Origin: UMGS1668 sp035447605
GTDB lineage: Bacteria; Bacillota; Clostridia; Oscillospirales; Ruminococcaceae
Length of the DNA stretch: 52,888 nucleotides
Reading direction: 5' to 3'
Assembly (NCBI GenBank): GCA_035447605.1
Contig: DAOTHJ010000015.1
Coordinates: 1-52,888, forward strand
Below, in pieces: positions 22,018-28,600 of this stretch; the first letter of the stretch is position 1; every line of letters begins with the position of its first letter. The position numbers and the translations under genes are program-made. The notes below the pieces were generated by a model. The model did no database searches. It saw nothing but the letters and a program-made list of their open reading frames with translations, and had not been told where the DNA came from.

Positions 22018-24270
22018 TCAGTTGCACTTCGACCAGCCGCAGGAACGGCAGGAGACGCAGCCGCCCTCGTGCTCAAGAAGTTCTCCGCACTCCGGGCAAT
22101 ATTTCAGCGTATGTTTATTGGGATTTTCAATTTCCACCTGAGGCGCGTCGGCGCTCATGCTCTCCGGGGAGACCGCCATGCCCTTGATCTGCATATCGTA
22201 GACCTTTTTGATGACTCTGGCGATCGCGTCCGGGCAGCTCGTGCATTTGAGGCCGGGCTGGCGGATGGTGGAGGGGCAGCGGATGCCGCGGATCTGCTTG
22301 ATGATCTCGTCGATGCTGATGCCGCTGCGGAGGGCGACGGAGATGAGCCTTGCGGTCGCTTCGGACTGGCTCGGGCAGCCGCCTTCCTTGCCGGTGTTGG
22401 TGAAGATCTCACAGATGCCGTCTTTGTCGTAGTTGACGGTGACATAGAGATTGCCGCAGCCGATCCGCATCCGCTCCGTGATGCCGAAGACGGTATCGGG
22501 TCTCGGTCTCGGAACAATCGCATGTTCCACAACGGTCACGACGGAGGCGGAATCCTTCTTTTCCTCTTTGCCGATATTCAGCACCTGGGAATCCCGGCTG
22601 CCGTCGCGGTAGATGGTAACGCCCTTGCAGCCGAGGCTGTACGCGAGATCAAATACATGGCGCACCTCGTCCTGCGTGGCTTCGTTCTTGAAGTTGACGG
22701 TCTTGGAGACGGCGTTGTCGGTATGTCTCTGGAAGGCCGCCTGCATCCGGATGTGGTATTCGGGGCTGACGTCGTGCGCGGAGATATAGACGCGGCGGAT
22801 ATCCTCCGGGATCTCCATGATGTGGGCGAGGGAGCCGTGCTCGGCGATCCGGTTCATAAGCTCTTCCGAAGCGAGCGAGCGCTCCTCGAGCAGGGCTTTG
22901 AGCACCGGGCTCACTTCGACCATCTTGGTGTTATCCATGATGTTGCGGATGTAGGCATAGGCAAAGACCGGTTCGACGCCGGAGGAGCAGCCCGCGATGA
23001 TGGAGAGCGTGCCGGTCGGGGCGATGGTGGTGACGGTCGCGTTGCGAAGCGGTTTTCCATCTTTATAAATGCTCTCGCCGAAAAGCGGGAAAGCGCCGCG
23101 GATTTCGGCCAGCTTTTCGCTCTCGCCGCGGCCGGTCTCGGTGATAAAGCCCATCAGCGTTTCGGCGAGGTCGACGGCCTCGTCGGAGCAATAGGGGATG
23201 CCGAGCTTGAGCAGCAGATCCGCCCAGCCCATGATGCCGAGGCCGATCTTTCTGGTGGCCTTCGTCGTCTTGTCGATCTGCTCCAGCGGGTAGCGGTTGA
23301 CGTCGATCACGTTGTCGAGGAAGTGAACGGCATCCCGGACGATTTTGCCGAGGCGTTCATAGTCGATTTCGACGCCGTCCTCCGTCTCTTTGGTCAGGAC
23401 GGAGAGGTTGATGGAGCCGAGGTTGCAGGATTCGTAGGGGAGAAGGGGCTGTTCGCCACAGGGGTTCGTGCTTTCGATCTCGCCCTGTGCCGGAACGACG
23501 TTGTCGCGGTTGAGCCGGTCGAGGAAGAGGATACCGGGTTCGCCGTTTCTCCAGGCACCCTCGATGATCTTCTGATAGACCGCGGAGGCCTCCAGCTGGC
23601 TGACGACGTTTTTGGTATGCGGATCCACAAGATCATAGAGCTCGCCCTTTTGGGCGGCCTCCATGAATGCTTCCGTTACGCCGACGGAGATATTAAAGTT
23701 GTTGAGTTCGCTGTTATTCTTTTTGCAATCGATGAATTCAAGAATGTCCGGATGGTCGACGCGGAGAATGCCCATGTTGGCGCCGCGGCGGGTTCCGCCC
23801 TGCTTCACGGCCTCGGTGGCCATGTTGAACACCTTCATGAAGCTGATCGGGCCGGAGGCAACCCCGCCGGTGGAACGGACGGTGCTGCCTTTCGGGCGGA
23901 GTCTGGAGAAACTGAATCCGGTGCCGCCGCCGGACTGATGGATCAGCGCCGCATTTTTGACGGAATCAAAAATGTCGACCATGCTGTCTTCTACCGGCAG
24001 TACGAAGCAGGCGGAAAGCTGGCCGAGCGGACGTCCCGCGTTCATGAGCGTCGGACTGTTCGGCAGGAATTCGAGGTTGGCCATCCTCTGATAAAATTGC
24101 TCCGCAAGCGCAGCGGTGTCGGCCTCCGGGTCGTAGTTCCGGTCTGCGGAGGCGATGGCGGCCGCGACTCTCCGGAAGAGATCCTCAGGAGTCTCCACGC
24201 ATTCCCCTTTTTCATTTTTGACAAGGTATCTGCGTTCGAGTACGGCTTTCGCATTGTCAGTTAGCTTCAT
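22018..24270 (-). CDS. nrdJ: Adenosylcobalamin-dependent (class II) ribonucleoside-diphosphate reductase
   Basis: Reduces ribonucleotides to deoxyribonucleotides with a B12 radical, independent of oxygen. The start is the ATG at 24270 (MKLTDNAKAVLERRYLVKNE), with AAAAGG 9 nt upstream; the ATG at 24279 abuts that site. The 750-residue protein shows NSPTLMNAG, LSACFVLPVEDSM with the active-site Cys, GTGFSFSRLRPKG, NPCGEQPLLPYESCNLGSIN, and GTLSIIAGCSSGVEP. The C-terminus holds a redox Cys pair region (CTSCPDA) and a zinc-ribbon tail CPECGELLEHEGGCVSCRSC, both normal for clostridial NrdJ. No cobalamin riboswitch or clear NrdR box is visible upstream. Confidence 0.95.
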   Translation of the reverse strand: MKLTDNAKAVLERRYLVKNEKGECVETPEDLFRRVAAAIASADRNYDPEADTAALAEQFYQRMANLEFLPNSPTLMNAGRPLGQLSACFVLPVEDSMVDIFDSVKNAALIHQSGGGTGFSFSRLRPKGSTVRSTGGVASGPISFMKVFNMATEAVKQGGTRRGANMGILRVDHPDILEFIDCKKNNSELNNFNISVGVTEAFMEAAQKGELYDLVDPHTKNVVSQLEASAVYQKIIEGAWRNGEPGILFLDRLNRDNVVPAQGEIESTNPCGEQPLLPYESCNLGSINLSVLTKETEDGVEIDYERLGKIVRDAVHFLDNVIDVNRYPLEQIDKTTKATRKIGLGIMGWADLLLKLGIPYCSDEAVDLAETLMGFITETGRGESEKLAEIRGAFPLFGESIYKDGKPLRNATVTTIAPTGTLSIIAGCSSGVEPVFAYAYIRNIMDNTKMVEVSPVLKALLEERSLASEELMNRIAEHGSLAHIMEIPEDIRRVYISAHDVSPEYHIRMQAAFQRHTDNAVSKTVNFKNEATQDEVRHVFDLAYSLGCKGVTIYRDGSRDSQVLNIGKEEKKDSASVVTVVEHAIVPRPRPDTVFGITERMRIGCGNLYVTVNYDKDGICEIFTNTGKEGGCPSQSEATARLISVALRSGISIDEIIKQIRGIRCPSTIRQPGLKCTSCPDAIARVIKKVYDMQIKGMAVSPESMSADAPQVEIENPNKHTLKYCPECGELLEHEGGCVSCRSCGWSKCN

Positions 24271-24348
24271 ACGTAACATCCTTTTCTATATGTTTTCTCC
24301 ACTCCACTGCAATCCGCCTCCATCCGAAAGACGAAAAAGCATAAATAA

Positions 24349-24377
24349 ATTATAACTTACGCCCAAAAAAAAGTAAA
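24349..24377 (-). promoter_or_regulatory. Promoter of nrdJ
   Basis: TTTACT (24372-24377)-17-TATAAT (24349-24354) on the minus strand, about 80 nt upstream of the start. Confidence 0.6.
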
Positions 24378-24450
24378 GGCAATTATCGACAGCAAAAATA
24401 ATTAACAAAAAACAAAAAAGGGAAAATCTCCACGCTTTTTCTTTCTCCCC

Positions 24451-24479
24451 TTTAAAACGCAGGAAAAATTTTATATAAT
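24451..24479 (+). promoter_or_regulatory. Promoter of the DHHW-repeat gene
   Basis: TTTAAA (24451-24456)-17-TATAAT (24474-24479); the -35 is only fair. Confidence 0.6.
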
Positions 24480-24515
24480 GAATTGGATTGAAAAGGAAAA
24501 GGAGTTTTGCCGCAC

Positions 24516-26075
24516 ATGAGCGTCAGCAAAAAAATGATCATTTTGGCGGGCGGAGCGCTTCTTGTAACCGCTGTTCTCATCGGGAGCCGGATTCATATTC
24601 ATACGCCCGGCCCGGTGGCCACCTGCACGGAGCCCCAGGTCTGCACAGTCTGCGGGGAGATCCTCGAAGAGGCGAAAGGCCACGCGCCCGGCCCGGCGGC
24701 CACCTGCACGGAGCCTCAGGTCTGCACGGTCTGCGGAGCGATTCTTGAAGAGGCGACCGGCCACACGCCCGGTCCGGCGGCCACCTGCACGGAGCCTCAG
24801 GTCTGCACAGTGTGCGGAGAGATCCTTGAAGAGGCGACAGGCCATACGCCCGGCCCGGCGGCCACCTGCACGGAACCTCAGGTCTGCACGGTCTGCGGGG
24901 CGGTGCTTGAAGAAGCGACCGGCCACACCCCCGGTTCTGCGGCCACCTGTACGAAACCTCAGGTCTGCACGGTCTGCGGAGCGGTCATTGAAAAGGCGAA
25001 GGGCCATACGTTCGTGACGGAGGGAGACACCCGTACCTGCACGGTCTGTGGCTACTCCGAAAAAGTCCCCTCCGCTCAGAGTGCGGAGGGTGCCGCCACG
25101 CAAACTTCGTCGGAGGCCGCCCAGACCGCGAACACCATCACCGAGCCGCAGACCACGGAGATTTGCGACGAGACGACGAGCGGCGTCCATTACCACAACA
25201 CGATCAACGCCTATTATTCCGGAAATGTGCTGGTCTGTGGTGATTATGCGCTCGAGTATTTCGGCTCCAATTCCTCCGGAAGCAGCTCCTATGCCTCCAT
25301 CCTGACGGATTTTGCGGCGAAATACCCATCCGTTCAGGTCATCAGCCTGCTGGTGCCGAAAAGCTGCGCCTTCAACGGGCCCGCCGGCTATGGGGATACC
25401 TACGACAGCCAGTCCTCGTTTATTTCCAATACTTATTCGATGATGTCCGGCGTCACCACCGTCGACGCGGCAAGCCTGATGAATCAGCACAGCGACGAGT
25501 ACCTCTACTACCGCACCGATCACCACTGGACCAGCCTCGGCGCCTACTATGCCTCCGCGGCGATGTGCAGCGCCATCGGCATGACGCCGCGCGCCATTTC
25601 CAGCTACACGACCGTCGTCAACACCGGCTTCATCGGCACCCTTTACGGCTATACGGCCGAACCGCACCCGGCCTGCCTGCTGGCCAATCCCGACTATACG
25701 GTCGGCCACTACCCCAAAACTTCCTATACGATGACCTATTACAGCGGCGGCGTCTCCTACACCGGCAGCGCGATCAACGGCAAGGCGAAGAGCTACGCCT
25801 CCATGTTTATCTGCGGTGACCAGCCCCTGACCGTCATTCAGACGGAAAACCACAACGGCCGGCGGCTGCTGATCTTTAAGGAATCTTACGGCAACGCCTT
25901 TGTGCCTTATATGATCGACTATTTCGAGGAGATCGTCGTCGTCGACATCCGAAAATCCTGCAAGAGCACAAGCAGCCTCATCAGCGAGTACGGCATCACC
26001 GACGCGCTTATCATCAACAATGTGCAGGCCGCCGTCAGCCTTCAGAGCAGCCTTCAGGGCAAGCTGACTTCCTGA
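24516..26075 (+). CDS. Membrane-anchored DHHW-motif (SGNH/AlgX-like) protein with Cys-rich tandem repeats
   Basis: The ATG at 24516 has AAAGGAG 11 nt upstream; a TTG at 24507 is too close to it. The 519-residue protein has an uncleaved-looking anchor (residues 6-22, MIILAGGALLVTAVLIG), then five 27-residue repeats ending in CTVCG (about 30-165), a sixth partial one, a Ser/Thr/Ala linker (185-225), and a catalytic-looking domain (235-515). That domain holds VLVCGDYALEYFGSNSS, RTDHHWTSLGAYYASAAMC with the DHHW signature, and a late IFKESYGNAFVPYMIDYF (SGNH block V-like). DHHW proteins are predicted to modify or transfer acyl groups on surface polysaccharide; the substrate here is unknown. Confidence 0.8.
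   Translation: MSVSKKMIILAGGALLVTAVLIGSRIHIHTPGPVATCTEPQVCTVCGEILEEAKGHAPGPAATCTEPQVCTVCGAILEEATGHTPGPAATCTEPQVCTVCGEILEEATGHTPGPAATCTEPQVCTVCGAVLEEATGHTPGSAATCTKPQVCTVCGAVIEKAKGHTFVTEGDTRTCTVCGYSEKVPSAQSAEGAATQTSSEAAQTANTITEPQTTEICDETTSGVHYHNTINAYYSGNVLVCGDYALEYFGSNSSGSSSYASILTDFAAKYPSVQVISLLVPKSCAFNGPAGYGDTYDSQSSFISNTYSMMSGVTTVDAASLMNQHSDEYLYYRTDHHWTSLGAYYASAAMCSAIGMTPRAISSYTTVVNTGFIGTLYGYTAEPHPACLLANPDYTVGHYPKTSYTMTYYSGGVSYTGSAINGKAKSYASMFICGDQPLTVIQTENHNGRRLLIFKESYGNAFVPYMIDYFEEIVVVDIRKSCKSTSSLISEYGITDALIINNVQAAVSLQSSLQGKLTS
24605..25009 (+). repeat. Five tandem 81-bp coding repeats
   Basis: Units begin at about 24605, 24686, 24767, 24848 and 24929, each encoding a variant of GHTPGPAATCTEPQVCTVCG plus AILEEAT. 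Three Cys and one His per unit suggest a small zinc-binding or disulfide module. The near identity of the DNA implies recent expansion, and copy number could vary between strains. Confidence 0.9.
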
Positions 26076-26081
26076 AAACAA

Positions 26082-26141
26082 AAAAAGCCCGCCTTCGGAG
26101 GCTCCGCACGAAACGGAGCACACGAAAGCGGGTATTTTTTT
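26082..26141. terminator. Bidirectional terminator
   Basis: AAAAAGCCCGC (26082-26092) and GCGGGTATTTTTTT (26128-26141) flank an inner GCTCCG/CGGAGC hairpin; T runs occur on both strands, serving the DHHW gene and the convergent small gene. Confidence 0.85.
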
Positions 26142-26152
26142 GAGTACCGTGC

Positions 26153-26590
26153 TCAAAGATAGGAACGGATGTCTCTTGCCAGACGGTCCTCGACCTCGGC
26201 CAAGCGCCGGGCGACGCTCTTTGCCGGCTCATCCGCATTCTGATACTGATTCAGATACCGGTTGAGCGATTTGACGCCCGTATTGCAGCCGTCGATCATC
26301 AGATCGGCCACGGTGTCGTCGCCGGAATCCACCGCCAGCTTGACGTTTGTTTTGAACCAGCCCATCCCTTCGGCGATCGGGCTCGGCTCCTTGCCCTCGG
26401 CATTATGCTGTTCCAGCAGGCTCCGGGCCTCGCCGCCCAACTTTTGATGATTCTCCTTACAGTTTGAGAGCATCGTCTTTAAGCCGAGACTTTTTACCGA
26501 GGGCATCACCTCATCGATGGAGGCAACTCCCATTTTTACGCCTGCGTCGCATTCTTTCAGCAGGTTGACGGTATCTTCATTTTCGATCAT
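26153..26590 (-). CDS. Hypothetical all-helical protein (145 aa), ferritin-like bundle suspected
   Basis: The frame begins MIENEDTVNLLKECDAGVKM and has four predicted helices: 5-26, 28-65 (DEVMPSVKSLGLKTMLSNCK), 75-103 (GMGWFKTNVKLAVDSGDDTV) and 106-144. No transmembrane segment or signal. The pattern resembles four-helix-bundle (DUF2383/ferritin-like) proteins, and I recall similar clostridial proteins annotated only as hypothetical; metal ligands are not obvious. The GGGAGGG upstream is about 17 nt from the ATG, a long spacing, so the start is less certain. A good promoter stands upstream. It is divergent from the PerR operon, which hints at a stress role but does not prove it. Confidence 0.6.
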   Translation of the reverse strand: MIENEDTVNLLKECDAGVKMGVASIDEVMPSVKSLGLKTMLSNCKENHQKLGGEARSLLEQHNAEGKEPSPIAEGMGWFKTNVKLAVDSGDDTVADLMIDGCNTGVKSLNRYLNQYQNADEPAKSVARRLAEVEDRLARDIRSYL

Positions 26591-26630
26591 ATCGTTTTTT
26601 TAAATTTCCCTCCCATAGTGGAATATCCTT

Positions 26631-26659
26631 AGTATCTGCGGAAGCAGAAAAAATATCAA
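26631..26659 (-). promoter_or_regulatory. Promoter of the helical protein gene
   Basis: TTGATA (26654-26659)-17-GATACT (26631-26636) on the minus strand. Confidence 0.7.
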
Positions 26660-26676
26660 AAAATCGCCCGCGGATG

Positions 26677-26723
26677 TTGACTTTTCAGAAAATGCTGGTA
26701 CAATCAAATAAGAACGATTCTTA
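26677..26723 (+). promoter_or_regulatory. Promoter and PerR-type operator of the oxidative stress operon
   Basis: TTGACT (26677-26682)-16-TACAAT (26699-26704). Just downstream lies TAAGAAC-G-ATTCTTA (26709-26723), a 7-1-7 dyad with the geometry of the PerR box (consensus TTATAATNATTATAA). Its position over the start site predicts autorepression. Confidence 0.78.
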
Positions 26724-26744
26724 ATTAAAGGAGGCGCCGGGAAG

Positions 26745-27155
26745 ATGAAGAATACATTACAAAAAGATATTGTTCTCCAGGCTCTCCGCGCGCTGGACCA
26801 TCCGACGGCAGAGGAAGCTTACGCATGGATTCATAAGACGTTTCCCGGTATCAGCAAGGCGACGGTCTATCGAATCCTCGGCCGGCTTGCGGAGGAAGGG
26901 GAGATCACCGATATCAAGGTGGCCTCCGGTCCCGCCCATTACGACTGGAACGCGATGAAGCACTATCATATCCTCTGCATCCAGTGCGGAAAAGTGCGGG
27001 ACGTCACGATGCCGGAGCTTCGCGGCGTCGAAGAAAGAGTCAGTGACACCGCCGGATTCCAGATCCTCGGCTATGAGCTTGTGTTCATGGGGATCTGCGC
27101 GGAATGCGGCGGGACTGAAATAAACCAATCAGGAAAGGAGAAGGATCATGGATAA
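26745..27155 (+). CDS. perR: Fur-family peroxide-responsive repressor (PerR-like)
   Basis: Metal-dependent repressor that loses DNA binding when its histidine ligands are oxidised by peroxide. The 136-residue protein has a winged helix (1-75; LDHPTAEEAYAWIHKTFPGI, ISKATVYRILGRLAEEGEI), then a dimerisation domain with the HYHILCIQCGKVRDV motif and the structural zinc pairs CIQC and CAEC. The ATG follows AAAGGAGG. It is first in an operon with Hrb and rubrerythrin, and its 3' end overlaps the Hrb start by 8 nt. The partners support PerR rather than Fur or Zur. Confidence 0.88.
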   Translation: MKNTLQKDIVLQALRALDHPTAEEAYAWIHKTFPGISKATVYRILGRLAEEGEITDIKVASGPAHYDWNAMKHYHILCIQCGKVRDVTMPELRGVEERVSDTAGFQILGYELVFMGICAECGGTEINQSGKEKDHG

Positions 27156-27762
27156 TAAGGCGTTATTTAAAATCAGTTACGGTCTTTTTGTTCTGAGCGC
27201 AAGAGACGGCGAAAAGGACAACGGCTGTATCATCAACACCTTTTCCCAGGTGACGAGCAATCCGCTCCGCGGCAGCATTGCGATCAACAAACTGAATCTG
27301 ACCTGTGAAATGATTCAGAAGAGCAAAAAATTCAGCGTATCCGTTCTGGATACCAGCGCGCCGTTTGACCTTTTTAAGCGTTTCGGCTTTCAGAGCGGCA
27401 AGAACGCGGACAAATTTGAGGGGCTCTCGGGCACGGTACGCGGAGAAAATGGCATCCTCCACCTGACGGAGCACGTCAATGCCGTATTTTCGGGCACGGT
27501 CGTGCAGGAGATCGACCTCGGCACCCATGTCATGTTTATCGTAGACATCGACGACGCGGAGGTTCTGGGCGGCGGCGATTCCGTCACCTACACATATTAT
27601 CAGGAAAACATCAAGCCCAAATTCAAACCGACCAAGGGCATCAAAGGCTGGCGCTGCGTGATCTGCGGATATATTTATGAAGGGGAGAACCTTCCGGCAG
27701 ACTTTATTTGCCCGGTCTGCAAGCACGGCGCCGTAGATTTTGTTCCGATTATGGAAGAATAA
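27148..27762 (+). CDS. hrb: High-molecular-weight rubredoxin (flavin reductase-rubredoxin fusion)
   Basis: Passes electrons from NAD(P)H through FMN to the rubredoxin iron, and on to peroxide- or oxygen-reducing proteins such as flavodiiron proteins and rubrerythrin. The 204-residue protein has a flavin-reductase-like FMN domain (1-150: ISYGLFVLSARDGEKDNGCI, NTFSQVTSNPLRGSIAINK) and a C-terminal rubredoxin (about 165-204) with two CxxC iron knuckles in WRCVICGYIYEGENLPADFI then CPVCKHG. The domain order matches Hrb of Moorella. It overlaps perR, so translation is coupled. Confidence 0.92.
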   Translation: MDNKALFKISYGLFVLSARDGEKDNGCIINTFSQVTSNPLRGSIAINKLNLTCEMIQKSKKFSVSVLDTSAPFDLFKRFGFQSGKNADKFEGLSGTVRGENGILHLTEHVNAVFSGTVVQEIDLGTHVMFIVDIDDAEVLGGGDSVTYTYYQENIKPKFKPTKGIKGWRCVICGYIYEGENLPADFICPVCKHGAVDFVPIMEE

Positions 27763-27791
27763 AATTGAATTTACGAAAAGGAGAGTATGTT

Positions 27792-28331
27792 ATGGAACTC
27801 AAAGGCAGCAAAACCGAAAAAAACCTGATGACCGCTTTTGCGGGCGAATCTGAAGCCAGAAACAAATACACCTATTTCAGCGGTAAGGCGAGAAAAGAAG
27901 GCTTCAACCAGATCGCGGATATTTTTGAAGAAACCGCCGGCAACGAAAAAGAGCACGCCAAGCTTTGGTATAAATATCTGGTGGGCGGAGAAATCAAATC
28001 CACGGCCGAGAACCTTGCCACCGCCGCCGGCGGCGAGCATTACGAGTGGACCGATATGTACGCGACCTTCGCAAAAGAAGCCAAGGAAGAGGGCTTCGAC
28101 GAAATCGCCGCCAAATTCGAAGGCGTTGCCGCGATCGAAAAGACCCATGAGGAGCGCTATCTCAAGCTTCTGGAAAACGTCAAGGACGGCGAAGTCTTCA
28201 AAAAGGGCTCCATCGTGATCTGGAAGTGCTCCAACTGCGGCCACATCCACATCGGCGAGAACGCGCCGGAGATCTGCCCGGTCTGCAACCATCCGAAGTC
28301 CTATTTTCAGCTCCGTGCCGAGAATTATTGA
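27792..28331 (+). CDS. rbr: Rubrerythrin
   Basis: Reduces hydrogen peroxide to water at a diiron centre, using electrons from rubredoxin. The start is the ATG at 27792 with AAGGAG 8 nt upstream. The 179-residue protein has a four-helix ferritin-like domain (1-140) with the diiron ligands in AFAGESEARNKYTYF, EETAGNEKEHAKLW and VAAIEKTHEERY, and a C-terminal rubredoxin domain with CSNCGHIHIGENAPEICPVC. Length is normal. It is the last gene of the PerR operon. Confidence 0.96.
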   Translation: MELKGSKTEKNLMTAFAGESEARNKYTYFSGKARKEGFNQIADIFEETAGNEKEHAKLWYKYLVGGEIKSTAENLATAAGGEHYEWTDMYATFAKEAKEEGFDEIAAKFEGVAAIEKTHEERYLKLLENVKDGEVFKKGSIVIWKCSNCGHIHIGENAPEICPVCNHPKSYFQLRAENY

Positions 28332-28347
28332 TCTAAAGAATAAAGCA

Positions 28348-28380
28348 AAACGGACGGCCCGAAAGGCCGTCCGTTTTTTA
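28348..28380 (+). terminator. Terminator of the PerR-Hrb-Rbr operon
   Basis: AAAACGGACGGCC (28348-28360), loop CGAAA, complementary arm GGCCGTCCGTTTTTT (28366-28380). Confidence 0.92.
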
Positions 28381-28538
28381 TAGGGGTTGAAAGGCCGGCT
28401 CACATCGCGGCGGAAAGCTTCAAGCATTCCTCTGCCTTTACCGGAAAGGGAAAGGCATTTTTGTTGCCGGATTTTTTGGGCCGCTTTCCGTCTAAATATT
28501 AGAAATCCCGGCGCAGGGTTCATTTCCGGGTGCCGGAT

Positions 28539-28578
28539 AAAAAAGAAGCTGCCACAGTCTGCGGCAGCTTCTTTTTTA
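28539..28578. terminator. Terminator of the PEP synthase gene
   Basis: AGAAGCTGCC / GGCAGCTTCT stem between A- and T-runs. The 160 bp before it (28381-28538) show a small TGCCTTTACC...GAAAGGCA hairpin and nothing else. Confidence 0.85.
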
Positions 28579-28600
28579 TATTTTTTTTTAAAAAAACGGA

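Noticed and set aside
21868..24264. Very long open frame antisense to nrdJ
   Set aside because: Its composition follows from the GC-rich third positions of the real gene; it has no ribosome site or family similarity, whereas NrdJ motifs on the other strand are unmistakable.
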